Part shown: piece after piece, positions 44,374-52,684 of the stretch | How the letters are laid out: each line of letters starts with the position of its first letter | Numbering within the stretch: the first letter of the stretch is position 1 | Assembly: GCF_001434895.1 (NCBI RefSeq) | Contig: NZ_AZEE01000029.1 | Location: forward strand, 163,267 to 227,266 | Reading direction: 5' to 3' | DNA length: 64,000 nucleotides | From: Secundilactobacillus odoratitofui DSM 19909 = JCM 15043 | GTDB lineage: Bacteria > Bacillota > Bacilli > Lactobacillales > Lactobacillaceae | Position numbers and translations under genes: made by a program | The notes under the pieces: generated by a model | The model's input: the letters and a program-made list of their open reading frames with translations, nothing else | Told to the model about the DNA's origin: nothing | Databases searched by the model: none

Positions 44374-45372
44374 CTACAGTTTAAATTCATGGTCACTGTG
44401 ACCACCCGTAATAATGGCTAAGGTATCATCTAAAGACTGCATGACCATGTTTTTAACAGCATGATCAGTAAAGAATGCGATGTGCGGTGTTAACAATACG
44501 TTTGTAAACTGTTTGAGCTGGTTGTAATGATCCACCGGCGTTTGGCCCTCAAACCGTTGATTGAAAATTTTGGTTTCATCCTCAACCACATCAAGCGCGG
44601 CCCCGGCCAGCTGTTTAGCATTCAAAGCATCAATCAACGCTTGCGTATCAACCACCGGCCCACGTGAATCATTAATGAAGAAGGCGGTTGGCTTTAATTG
44701 TGCAAATTCAGCTTGCCCAATCAAATGTCGGTTCTCAGTACTACCCCAAACGTGAACGGAAACAACGTCAGCTCGTTTGAGCAACTCTTCCTTGCTAACG
44801 TAGGTCAAGACGCCCCTTAGATCTTCACGTGGTCCGCGTAAATCATTGCCGATCACTGTGGCCCCTAACGCATGGAAGATTCGAGCAAGTGTTCCGCCAA
44901 TCCGACCAACACCGATAATCCCAACTGTCAGTTCCGTTAATTCTCTTGATCGTAGTCCTAAGACCACGTAATCATTTCGACTCAACCGGTCGTTGAATTG
45001 AGGAATGTGACGAATTAGCTGCAATGCTTGTGTTAACGCCAGTTCGGCAACCGCTTCAGGTGAATATGACGGCACGTTCGTGACCCGCAGGCCATTATCC
45101 TTAGCCCATTGCAGGTTGACCGTATCGATACCAGCTGAACGCGCGGAAAGCTGTGTGATGCCATAATCATGCAGCCGTTTATAGAAGTTCGGCGTCTGCG
45201 TAATGATAGTCCGTTGCTTAAAATCAACGCCGTCATATCCTTTGGCCAAGTCAACTGTGTCATCGTGCAACTCTTGACTGACGCTGTCGACTTGAACACC
45301 ATGTTCCTTTGACCACTGTTCGACGAACGGTTGTTCATCTTCACGTACGTTGTAAGCAATAATTTTTGTCAT
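44374..45372 (-). CDS. D-2-hydroxyacid dehydrogenase
   Basis: 332 residues of the D-lactate/D-2-hydroxyisocaproate branch. NAD motif VGIIGVGRIGGTLARIF (about 147-163), substrate Arg in DSRGPVVDTQAL, Glu in DVVEDETKIF and catalytic His in LLTPHIAFFTD. The ATG at 45372 follows AGGGGAG; an ATG 21 bases earlier lacks a site. First gene behind a T-box with a Met specifier, so it may oxidise D-2-hydroxy-4-methylthiobutanoate or reduce the 2-keto acid; inference. Confidence 0.9.
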   Translation of the reverse strand: MTKIIAYNVREDEQPFVEQWSKEHGVQVDSVSQELHDDTVDLAKGYDGVDFKQRTIITQTPNFYKRLHDYGITQLSARSAGIDTVNLQWAKDNGLRVTNVPSYSPEAVAELALTQALQLIRHIPQFNDRLSRNDYVVLGLRSRELTELTVGIIGVGRIGGTLARIFHALGATVIGNDLRGPREDLRGVLTYVSKEELLKRADVVSVHVWGSTENRHLIGQAEFAQLKPTAFFINDSRGPVVDTQALIDALNAKQLAGAALDVVEDETKIFNQRFEGQTPVDHYNQLKQFTNVLLTPHIAFFTDHAVKNMVMQSLDDTLAIITGGHSDHEFKL

Positions 45373-45436
45373 GTCTAACTGCTCCCCTACCAAAATTTAT
45401 TCAACGGTTCTGCGTTACCAACTTAATCTGTGGTAA

Positions 45437-45712
45437 ACAAAAACGTCCTTTCTCATTCAATCACTTGAACGAAAAAGGACGTTTGCACGCGGTACCACCT
45501 TTATTCCATGTCAACTGCCTAAAAACAATTGCCATGACACTTCAGCTACAGCACAAGTGCTATAACCTACCACTGTAACGGGCGGACCCGATATCACCTA
45601 ACCCCTAGGCTCAGCGATACGACTTGATTGAGACCATCTTCAACTGTTATCTTCGATCGCTTTTCACCAAGCAGCGACTCTCTGAGCGAAAACTGCAGTT
45701 TACTCATCTCAA
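45437..45712 (-). promoter_or_regulatory. Met-specific T-box riboswitch
   Basis: On the minus strand: TTGAGA/TCTCAA closing stem, AGTA on the 5' side and GAAG-ATG-G on the 3' side of the specifier loop (ATG at 45635-45637), AGAGAGT and a GGTGAAAAGCG distal arm, T-box GGTGGTACCGCG (45488-45499) and an 18-bp terminator AAACGTCCTTT with T5. The AGTA/GAA loop E pattern fixes the register, giving Met. Confidence 0.85.
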
Positions 45713-45740
45713 CGTTTAGTTGTTCGATTAAGTTGTCATA

Positions 45741-45769
45741 ATTATTAAGCAGAAATGAGTGAGTGTCAA
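45741..45769 (-). promoter_or_regulatory. Promoter of the Met T-box operon
   Basis: On the minus strand TTGACA (45764-45769), 17-base spacer and AATAAT (45741-45746). Confidence 0.75.
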
Positions 45770-45897
45770 TACTAAATTAAAAAATAATTTGTATTTTATT
45801 AAAACTTACTCATGTTTTTGAAGAATGCACAATTCGCATTAACGTTGATATGAAACGGGTGGCTTTAATCATCAGACCGGTTGAGCGCTGGTTCTGA

Positions 45898-46491
45898 TTA
45901 TTCCCGATTCGTCCTCAGTTTGATCGGCTCACGTTGCTTTTCGAGTTGATCAGGCTGATTGATTGGCAAGGTCATCACCTTAGTCGGGTGATGAATCATC
46001 CGAGCTGGATTACCCACTGCCGTATCACCCGCCGAAACATCCTGTAATACAACAGCCCCGGCCCCAACCTTGGCGCCCTCACCAATGGTCACCGTGCCGA
46101 GAATTTGGGCATTCGCCCCAATAAAAGCGCCCCGTTTCACGATAGGATGGCGACGGCCAGTTTTCGTAACGTTATGACGTGCACCCAGTGTCACGCCGTG
46201 CAATAACGTGACATCATCTTCAATAACTGCTGTGGCACCAATCACGACACCAATGCCATGATCGATAAAAACCCGTTGTCCGATTTGTGCTGCTGGCGCG
46301 ATGCTGATTCCGGTCACTTTAGCAGCATGCTGACTAATTAAACCAGCCACTAAATAGTGGTGCCGCTGGTCTAACGCGTGTGCAAGTCGATGCCAAAACA
46401 GCGCGCGGAATCCTGGATAGGTCAAAACGACCGCCAGCAAACTATGGGCAGCAGGATCACGCTTGAGGATGGCCCGTGCTGTCTGTAACAT
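45898..46491 (-). CDS. cysE: Serine O-acetyltransferase CysE
   Basis: 197 residues. The left-handed beta-helix of hexapeptide repeats is evident from about 65 (ISIAPAAQIGQRVFIDHGIGVVIGATAVIEDDV..LLHGVTLG), with catalytic His in IDHGIG and LHGVTLG. It makes O-acetylserine for CysK. The ATG lies inside the preceding lyase gene (35-bp overlap). It lacks much of the N-terminal helical domain of long CysE proteins, as usual in Firmicutes. Confidence 0.92.
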   Translation of the reverse strand: MLQTARAILKRDPAAHSLLAVVLTYPGFRALFWHRLAHALDQRHHYLVAGLISQHAAKVTGISIAPAAQIGQRVFIDHGIGVVIGATAVIEDDVTLLHGVTLGARHNVTKTGRRHPIVKRGAFIGANAQILGTVTIGEGAKVGAGAVVLQDVSAGDTAVGNPARMIHHPTKVMTLPINQPDQLEKQREPIKLRTNRE

Positions 46492-47644
46492 GTTTGTCGC
46501 TCCCTTGAACGGCCATAAAGCCGCGATCTAAGTCGGCCAATAAGTCCTTGCTGTCTTCAACCCCAACTGACAGGCGGATCAACTCGTCCTTGATGCCATT
46601 TTTCAAGCGAATATCGCGTGGAATTGCGCCGTGCGTCATCAGTGCCGGAATTTCAATCAATGATTCCAGTGCGCCGAGACTTTCAGCCAAGGTGATCATC
46701 TGCAGATTTTCAACAAACGCCTTTGGATCTAACCCCGGTTGTAATTCAAACGAAATCATTGCACCAAAGCCGTGATGCATCTGCTTTTTAGCGACTTCAT
46801 AATCTGGATTATTTGGATCACCTGGATAATAAATTTTGGCGACAGATGGTTGATCAGAAAGGTAGTTGAAGACCGTCTGTGCATTGGCCAAATGTGCTTG
46901 CATCCGCACGGCAAGCGTCTTCATACCACGTTGCAATAGCCAGCTTTCTTGAGGGGCCAAAATGCCACCAATTGCGTTTTGGAGGTAGCCAATCTTTTCG
47001 CCCAACTTATCATCCTTGGTAACGATCACACCACCAATCACATCGGAGTGGCCACCCAAGTATTTAGATGCCGAATGTAAGACAATATCAACGCCTTGTT
47101 CGAGTGGTCGCTGAACGTATGGCGAACTGAACGTGTTGTCGATGATACTGAGTAAGTTATGATCACGGGCAACGTTAGCGACGGCCTCAATATCCGTCAC
47201 ACGTAACAACGGATTCGTTGGCGTTTCGAGGTAAATGGCTTTGGTAGCTGGGGTAATTGCTGCCTCGACCGCTTTTAAATCACGGGTATCCACGACACTA
47301 AACGTCATGCCAAACCGCTTCAACACTGTATCGATCAACCGGAACGTCCCACCGTAGACATCGTCACCAACAATGAAGTGGTCACCAGCGCTGAACATTG
47401 AGAAGACCGTATCAATGGCTGCCGAACCTGACGCAAACGCGAAGCCGCGAGTGCCACCCTCTAAGTCAGCGATTAAGGCTTCAACTGCCTCTCGAGTGGG
47501 GTTACCTGAGCGAGAATATTCATACTTTGATTCACCAATTTTCTTTTGGTGGAAAGTTGAGGCCATGTAGATTGGCATTGACGTTGCGCCTGTGTATGGA
47601 TCTTCACTGATACCACCGTGGATCAATTTCGTTTCAAATTTCAT
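46457..47644 (-). CDS. Cystathionine gamma-lyase/synthase-type PLP enzyme
   Basis: 395 residues. PLP lysine in LHSASKYLGGHSD (about residue 195), phosphate contacts in YEYSRSGNPTREAVE, and GFAFASGSAAIDTVF. With CysK and CysE it forms the LAB cluster that converts homocysteine through cystathionine to cysteine. Beta-lyase, gamma-lyase or gamma-synthase activity cannot be separated by eye. The C-terminus overlaps cysE. Confidence 0.88.
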   Translation of the reverse strand: MKFETKLIHGGISEDPYTGATSMPIYMASTFHQKKIGESKYEYSRSGNPTREAVEALIADLEGGTRGFAFASGSAAIDTVFSMFSAGDHFIVGDDVYGGTFRLIDTVLKRFGMTFSVVDTRDLKAVEAAITPATKAIYLETPTNPLLRVTDIEAVANVARDHNLLSIIDNTFSSPYVQRPLEQGVDIVLHSASKYLGGHSDVIGGVIVTKDDKLGEKIGYLQNAIGGILAPQESWLLQRGMKTLAVRMQAHLANAQTVFNYLSDQPSVAKIYYPGDPNNPDYEVAKKQMHHGFGAMISFELQPGLDPKAFVENLQMITLAESLGALESLIEIPALMTHGAIPRDIRLKNGIKDELIRLSVGVEDSKDLLADLDRGFMAVQGSDKHVTDSTGHPQA

Positions 47645-47705
47645 GAGCGTTACCTGCCTTTATATTTAAATTTTTTGATTGGGAAATTTGTCATTTTATT
47701 TTGCC

Positions 47706-47910
47706 GAATTGGGCTTCTCCACGCAGATAGCTGCATGTAAGGCCTGACCGGCACAAATCCAAAACCGGGATTTATGCGTTCGTTACTTTTACCGTGTCGA
47801 ATTGGGCTTCTCCACGCAGATAGCTGCATGTAAGGCCAGACCGGCACAAATCCAAAACCGGGATTTATGCCGGTCTGGCCTTACACTCCGCTATCTAACC
47901 GCGTGGTTCC
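47706..47910. repeat. 72-bp direct repeat ending in a long hairpin, inside the cys operon
   Basis: A 72-bp unit starting GAATTGGGCTTCTCCACGC occurs at 47706-47777 and 47799-47870 (period 93) with one visible substitution. The second copy continues into its inverted complement: AAGGCCAGACCGGC pairs with GCCGGTCTGGCCTT, AAATCC with GGGATTT, and outside GATAGC with GCTATC and CCACGC with GCGTGG. The first copy is a half-element without the 3' arm. Located between the cysK stop and the lyase start. Confidence 0.85.
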
Positions 47911-47915
47911 GCACC

Positions 47916-48824
47916 TTAGTCATAAATATTCTCACTCATATATCGCTCTGAGCTGTCCGGGAATACCGTTACGATGGTGCTATTGGCTGGTAATTGTTCA
48001 GCCACTTTTAGACTTGCTGCTAAGGCTGCACCCGATGAGCTACCGATGAAGAGGCCCTGTTGTGCCGCCATTAATTTCACTTGTTCGAAGGCGTCCTTAT
48101 CTGCAATCGTGAGGGTTTGATCAATCTGCACATCCTCGAAAAACGGTGGGATGAATTCGACGCCGATGCCCTCCGTCTTGTGGGCGTGTGCCGGGCCACC
48201 ATTTAAAATGGAGCCTTCTGGTTCGACCACGATTGCTTGCGTTTGTGGCCGTTGTTCTTTCAAATACTTAGCGATTCCCGCAAAGGTGCCACCCGAACCG
48301 GCACCGGCAACAAAAGCATCAATTGGTTGCTGCAAATCAGCCGTCAGCTCAGGTGCTAACGTATGGTAATACGTCGCCGGATTCGCCGGGTTTTCAAATT
48401 GCATTGGTACATAACTATTAGTGATTTGTTGTTCAAGTTCTCGCGCCTTTTTGATGGCACCCTTGATACCATCCGCTGATGGCGTGTTAATTAAAGTTGC
48501 CCCCAACGCTTTCATCAATGTCTGCTTCTCATAACTGAACTTCTCCGGCACCACCAAAATAGTCGGTAAATGATGTTGCTGCGCTGCTAACGCAACACCG
48601 ATACCCGTATTGCCGGCAGTTGGTTCAATGATGGTTGTTGTTTCATTGATTTTGCCGCGCTCAATACCATCTTGAATTAAATATTGTCCCAAACGATCCT
48701 TGATGCTACCGCCTGGATTAAACATTTCCAACTTAGCATAGATATGCGACTGATTTGGAACTTCGATTTGTAAGTCGATCAACGGGGTGTGACCGATAAG
48801 TTCCTGAACTGACTTAATAATCAT
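47916..48824 (-). CDS. cysK: Cysteine synthase / cystathionine beta-synthase-type enzyme
   Basis: 302 residues of the OASS fold. PLP Lys42 in GGSIKDRLG, the substrate loop [14 protein letters not shown] (T-G-N-T) and the phosphate-binding [10 protein letters not shown]. The family condenses O-acetylserine with sulfide, or serine/O-acetylserine with homocysteine. Following genes for a cystathionine lyase and CysE favour the reverse transsulfuration use. First structural gene behind a Cys-rich leader peptide and attenuator. Confidence 0.92.
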   Translation of the reverse strand: MIIKSVQELIGHTPLIDLQIEVPNQSHIYAKLEMFNPGGSIKDRLGQYLIQDGIERGKINETTTIIEPTAGNTGIGVALAAQQHHLPTILVVPEKFSYEKQTLMKALGATLINTPSADGIKGAIKKARELEQQITNSYVPMQFENPANPATYYHTLAPELTADLQQPIDAFVAGAGSGGTFAGIAKYLKEQRPQTQAIVVEPEGSILNGGPAHAHKTEGIGVEFIPPFFEDVQIDQTLTIADKDAFEQVKLMAAQQGLFIGSSSGAALAASLKVAEQLPANSTIVTVFPDSSERYMSENIYD

Positions 48825-48986
48825 CTTGATTTTCCTTTCCTCGCTGCTGTTAGCTTTGGTTGGTCGGGATAATTGTTGGGGGTCGCTGTGAAATGAGCTA
48901 AGTCACTTGGTCTGCATACTTTTCACCAGACTTACTCAACTCATCTGGTATACGCAAAACGTAGTCTTCAACTCATTTTTTCTAAC

Positions 48987-49052
48987 AAAAAAGGGGCACG
49001 GAATTCTTCACAGAATTCGCGTGCCCCACTCTCCGTTCCACCTGGAACAGAG
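48987..49052 (-). terminator. Attenuator terminator and preceding hairpin of the cys operon
   Basis: On the minus strand CTCTGTTCC-AGGT-GGAACGGAG (49031-49052) precedes GGGGCAC(GC)GAATTC-TGTGAA-GAATTCCGTGCCCC followed by six T (48987-49027). It lies between the leader peptide stop and cysK, about 165 bases ahead of the structural gene. Confidence 0.88.
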
Positions 49053-49089
49053 ACTTTAAGGTCAACAATTACCCTTCAAAAGTCAATGC

Positions 49090-49170
49090 TTAACAGGCCG
49101 AACATCGTAGTACACGCGATGTCCGACAACAAGTGTTTTGTAACTTGGCATTGATTGAATGGGTTGTCAT
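49090..49170 (-). CDS. 26-residue Cys-rich leader peptide of the cysK operon
   Basis: The ATG at 49170 follows a perfect GAGGAGG, seven bases away, about 25 nt after the predicted transcription start. The peptide begins MTTHSINAKLQNT, continues CCRTSRVLRC and ends SAC: four TGT codons in 26, two adjacent at 49126-49131. The adjacent pair immediately precedes a hairpin CGGACATCG/CGATGTTCG (49099-49125). A stalled ribosome at the Cys codons would open that hairpin and could prevent the downstream terminator. This is the arrangement of classical amino acid attenuation. Confidence 0.82.
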   Translation of the reverse strand: MTTHSINAKLQNTCCRTSRVLRCSAC

Positions 49171-49200
49171 GTTGTTGCCTCCTCTTGTTTGGTTGTGGCT

Positions 49201-49229
49201 AATATACCTTCTACGAAATTACTTGTCAA
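49201..49229 (-). promoter_or_regulatory. Promoter of the cysK operon
   Basis: On the minus strand TTGACA (49224-49229), 17-base spacer, TATATT (49201-49206). The start of transcription falls near 49194, too close to the leader ATG for a T-box Stem I. Confidence 0.88.
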
Positions 49230-49507
49230 ATCATTTTTATCACTGCGGTATTCAAAGTAGTCCAATGAAAGCTGGCTACGACTGGCTTTGCTTGTGATTA
49301 ATTTATTTTTTAATTGGGTCACTTGATGCGTTGCTGATTTGAATCAGTGGACCTTCACTAGTTTGATCTTCGATGCCATGGGCAAAATCAACTATACCAA
49401 TTCCAATTTATTTTCAAAATCAAACTATACTTACAATGCTAAAACAGCTCACTTTTTGAATAATGTGCTAAAATGAGCATTAAATAAAGTCATGAGGGGG
49501 ATATTTT

Positions 49508-50242
49508 ATGACAATCAAAAACAAAGTCGTCGTCATTACCGGTGCTTCCAGCGGTATTGGTCAGGCAACCGCCCACAAATTAGCCAGTGAGGGTGCTAAA
49601 TTAGCGTTAGGCGCTCGTCGTTCAGATCGACTTAAGGCAATTGCAGATGCCTTTCCGGCTGGACAAGTTGTGTACCAGACCACTGATGTGAAGGATAAGC
49701 AAAGCGTTGCCAGCCTTGTTAACCTGGCAAATGACACCTTTGGACGTGTTGACGTTTTATACAATAACGCTGGTGTCATGCCAATTTCAGAGCTTGCTGA
49801 ATTAAAGGTCGACGAATGGGAAAATATGATCGATACTAACGTTAAGGGTGTTCTCTACGGTATCGCTGCTGCCCTGCCAATCATGATCAAACAACAACAG
49901 GGCCACATTATTACGACTGATTCAGTCGCTGGACACCTAGTTCACCCTGGGACTGCCGTTTATGCCAGCACGAAGTACGCGGTACAAGCCATCATGGATG
50001 GCCTTCGTCAGGAACAAGTGGACAACCACATCAAGACGACCATGATTTCACCAGGTGTGGTTAATACTGAGCTATACACCAGCATTAGTGGCGCTGAACA
50101 ACGGGCTAAAACCGAAAAAGCGGAAAAGGGTATCGGTATCGCACCAGAGGATATCGCTAATGCCGTAGCCTATGCAATCGACCAACCCGAAAGCGTCGGC
50201 ATTAACGAAATTTTACTACGCCCGATTTCACAACAGCTTTAA
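49508..50242 (+). CDS. Short-chain dehydrogenase/reductase
   Basis: 244 residues of the classical SDR family: cofactor motif TGASSGIG (about 12-19), NNAG, catalytic Ser in TTDSVAGH and YASTK (Tyr-x3-Lys, about 154-158). ATG behind GAGGGGG. It resembles the YdfG-like serine/3-hydroxy acid dehydrogenase group. It reads away from the cys leader. Substrate not predictable. Confidence 0.9.
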   Translation: MTIKNKVVVITGASSGIGQATAHKLASEGAKLALGARRSDRLKAIADAFPAGQVVYQTTDVKDKQSVASLVNLANDTFGRVDVLYNNAGVMPISELAELKVDEWENMIDTNVKGVLYGIAAALPIMIKQQQGHIITTDSVAGHLVHPGTAVYASTKYAVQAIMDGLRQEQVDNHIKTTMISPGVVNTELYTSISGAEQRAKTEKAEKGIGIAPEDIANAVAYAIDQPESVGINEILLRPISQQL

Positions 50243-50273
50243 TTGATCACCAAATTTAATGACCGGATTTAAA

Positions 50274-50330
50274 AAATCACAGTAAAACTTCCTATACCAA
50301 TTTGGAAGTTTTACTGTGATTTACTTTTTT
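50274..50330. terminator. Bidirectional terminator overlapping the end of the GNAT gene
   Basis: A 19-bp perfect stem AAATCACAGTAAAACTTCC with its complement; T6 follows on the plus strand. The final codons and stop of the GNAT gene fall in the 3' arm. Confidence 0.92.
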
Positions 50331-50808
50331 CATACGTCATTGTAGTTAGAACACCATCAGGAATGGCTTGTTGATAACGGTGCTTGCTCCGCTTGAATCC
50401 CAATTGTTCATAAAAGTGCTGGGCGTCCACGTTTGTCTCCAACACCGCCAAATAATAATGTTCATATTGCGTGGCCAGGTCCTTCATTGCAGCTTTCATC
50501 AATCGTTCACCAATTCGTTGCCGTTGATATTGTGGCAATAGGTAAATCGAATACACTTCACCCCAACCAGTGTAATCTGAATTTCTTGCAGCCCCATAAC
50601 TGCAGACACCAACAATCTCGCCGTTAGCAGTAACTGCTAACCAAGTCGTTTGCCAGCGTGTTTCGGGATGCCACTGCTGCCGATTTAATTGGGCTAAATA
50701 CGTTGCCGGCAGCTGATCTGCATAAGTCGCCTGCCAACTTTGGTAGTAAACTTCTCGAATGGCGTCAAAATCAGTTGTTGGTGTTGCTCTGATTAATTTG
50801 ATTGTCAC
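50311..50808 (-). CDS. GNAT family N-acetyltransferase
   Basis: 165 residues. The acetyl-CoA site is YLLPQYQRQRIGERLMKAAM and the C-terminal segment NVDAQHFYEQLGFKRSK is diagnostic. Starts at GTG 50808 with GAGAGGG eight bases upstream. Converges on the SDR gene, sharing its terminator. Substrate unknown. Confidence 0.85.
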   Translation of the reverse strand: MTIKLIRATPTTDFDAIREVYYQSWQATYADQLPATYLAQLNRQQWHPETRWQTTWLAVTANGEIVGVCSYGAARNSDYTGWGEVYSIYLLPQYQRQRIGERLMKAAMKDLATQYEHYYLAVLETNVDAQHFYEQLGFKRSKHRYQQAIPDGVLTTMTYEKSKSQ

Positions 50809-51047
50809 GTTTATCGCCCTCTCTGTTTAGTTTTTATCACTATCTCACAAATTGGCCAGAAACATAAGCCATGCTGGATTTTGAACATGAAACCATCGCT
50901 TTGTGGTTAATCATAATGCAGGTACTTACGTAATGAAACCCGTCGAACGCTTACAAAATATTCAGACTTATTTGATTTATCTTTCAAGACTACAATAATC
51001 ATTAAGAGCACTTATCAGTCAGCCTTGCAAAGTTAGGAGGAAATTAC

Positions 51048-51767
51048 ATGATTCAATTAACTAATAAAGTCGCTATCGTCACAGGTGGTTCCTCTGGTAT
51101 TGGTTTAGCAACCGCACAGGGAATCATCGCGCGTGGCGGCGTCGCTATTTCCGCTGATGTTAACGCACCAACTGATTCCAACGTTGACTTCGTTGAAACG
51201 GACGTCACTGATCCAATTTCGCTAAAACATCTGGTCGATGTCGTCACCGATAAATATAGTCACATTGACATTCTGGTCGCCAACGCGGGTGTCGCCGAAA
51301 AGAAGGCCGCCGTTTCAGAGCTAGATGAGGATAATTGGACCAAAGTAATCAGCATTGATTTAACTGGTGTCGTCCTCACCAACAAGTATGTTGTTCAACA
51401 GATGGAAAAACAGCCATCTGGTGGTAGTGTGATTAACATGAGCTCAATTTTAGGCATCGTTGGTGGGCCAAAGTCACAGGCTTACTCAGCTGCCAAAGCG
51501 GGTGTTTCAAACTACACCAAGTCACAAGCCATCACCTACGCCTCCAAGGGCATCCGTTTAAATGCGGTCGCTCCAGGTTACGTTAATACGCCACTACTTA
51601 AAACCTTGCCTAAAGAAACCACAGATGCCATGATCAGCAAGATGCCAATTGGTCGACTGGGTGAGCCCGAAGAAATTGCCAACGTCATTGCCTTTTTAGC
51701 AAGCGACGAAGCATCATTCATGACGGGCGCAGTAGTCAGTGTTGATGGTGGTTATACAGCAATTTAA
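51048..51767 (+). CDS. Short-chain dehydrogenase/reductase (FabG/acetoin reductase-like)
   Basis: 239 residues: TGGSSGIGLATAQ cofactor motif, NAGV, catalytic Ser in NMSSILG, YSAAKAG (Tyr-x3-Lys) and the usual C-terminal GAVVSVDGGYTAI. It resembles 3-oxoacyl-ACP reductase and diacetyl/acetoin reductases. ATG behind AGGAGG. Monocistronic. Confidence 0.9.
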   Translation: MIQLTNKVAIVTGGSSGIGLATAQGIIARGGVAISADVNAPTDSNVDFVETDVTDPISLKHLVDVVTDKYSHIDILVANAGVAEKKAAVSELDEDNWTKVISIDLTGVVLTNKYVVQQMEKQPSGGSVINMSSILGIVGGPKSQAYSAAKAGVSNYTKSQAITYASKGIRLNAVAPGYVNTPLLKTLPKETTDAMISKMPIGRLGEPEEIANVIAFLASDEASFMTGAVVSVDGGYTAI

Positions 51768-51785
51768 TGAATCTATCTTAGCTTA

Positions 51786-51824
51786 AATGGCCAGTACTAT
51801 CAGCATCGTACTGGTCATTTTTTA
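51786..51824 (+). terminator. SDR gene terminator
   Basis: AATGGCCAGTAC pairs with GTACTGGTCATT, followed by T6. Confidence 0.88.
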
Positions 51825-51826
51825 GA

Positions 51827-52459
51827 CTAATCGGCCATTGTCACACGGTTTAACCGATAATTAACCAGCAGCTCAAAGGGGCCAAAGCGATGCGCCTGTA
51901 GTGTAAGAACAACACTGGTTTGCCGTCGATTTTGTAAATATAACGTACTCAAGAAACTCACCTGACTACTTTTAGCCGCTAAACGATCAACCACTTCAAC
52001 GTCGCGACCACGCTTTAACTCAGACAGACATTTTGAATCACCGCGTGTGATTTCGCGCAATTGCTTATCATCTTGTCCTCGAAGGAGCGTGTCTAATTGA
52101 TGCATGCCTGAATTTTGTGATCGAACCTCATTGTTATAGAAATTAAACCCACTGATGCCTAGAACGATGATTGTCAGTATGAGCGGCCATCTAAGTTGTT
52201 GAAGTCGTGGCAATGCCATTGCGGGTCGATGCAACAGCGACCTCACAATCAGTAAAAATGTCCAGGCCAGTGTTGTCACCAACCACGCAATTACAGCCAG
52301 TCCGATCACTTCAACAGGATCGATATTAAATAGACCATTGGCAAACTCATTGCTTTGAAAGATCCCTGGTAAACTCAAGTATGTGATGCCAATTAATAGG
52401 ACAATGATGTAAATTACACTGAATCGGTTCTTTAGCACACTTCGCCATATTTTTACCAT
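51827..52459 (-). CDS. Unknown membrane protein
   Basis: 210 residues with three membrane helices (about 12-32, 47-75 and 92-108) followed by a ~100-residue soluble tail that contains a basic, Arg/Asp-rich segment (LRGQDDKQLREITRGDSKCL) and beta-rich end. The ribosome site is weak (GGAA), so expression may be low. I recognise no family. Confidence 0.65.
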   Translation of the reverse strand: MVKIWRSVLKNRFSVIYIIVLLIGITYLSLPGIFQSNEFANGLFNIDPVEVIGLAVIAWLVTTLAWTFLLIVRSLLHRPAMALPRLQQLRWPLILTIIVLGISGFNFYNNEVRSQNSGMHQLDTLLRGQDDKQLREITRGDSKCLSELKRGRDVEVVDRLAAKSSQVSFLSTLYLQNRRQTSVVLTLQAHRFGPFELLVNYRLNRVTMAD

Positions 52460-52575
52460 TGTTGCATTCCAACGTTGGTATGTTGTTCGTAGATCGTTTT
52501 TCTTTCTACGTTCAGCATAGCGTTCTTAGAAAGCCTGTCAAAAGTTCATTGATATTGTAAGTTTTTACATATCCG

Positions 52576-52618
52576 ACAAAAGACGGTGTCCTCACATTTT
52601 AGGGACACCGTCTTTTGC
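52576..52618 (-). terminator. AEC permease terminator
   Basis: CAAAAGACGGTGTCC pairs perfectly with GGACACCGTCTTTTG. It lies between the AEC permease stop and the next minus-strand gene. Confidence 0.82.
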
Positions 52619-52684
52619 CTTTAATTTGTCTAAAAAAGTACCAGTCATTCTTCATTACTGACAAATTGTTTATATTTTTCAAGG

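Noticed and set aside
45366-45578. Plus-strand 70-codon frame
   Set aside because: It is antisense to the Met T-box and explained by its conserved structure.
47706-47870. Possible CRISPR fragment
   Set aside because: Only two units of 72 bp with a 21-bp gap, one forming a long hairpin, and no cas genes.
47650-48049. Short frames beginning MPVWPYMQL and MPVWPYTPL on opposite strands
   Set aside because: Both come from the 72-bp direct repeat and its inverted arm; similarity of the peptides is a by-product of the DNA repeat.
48987-49194. T-box upstream of cysK
   Set aside because: GGTGGAACGGAG loosely resembles a T-box, but only about 140 nt separate it from the promoter, Stem I is absent and a translated Cys-rich ORF occupies the leader.
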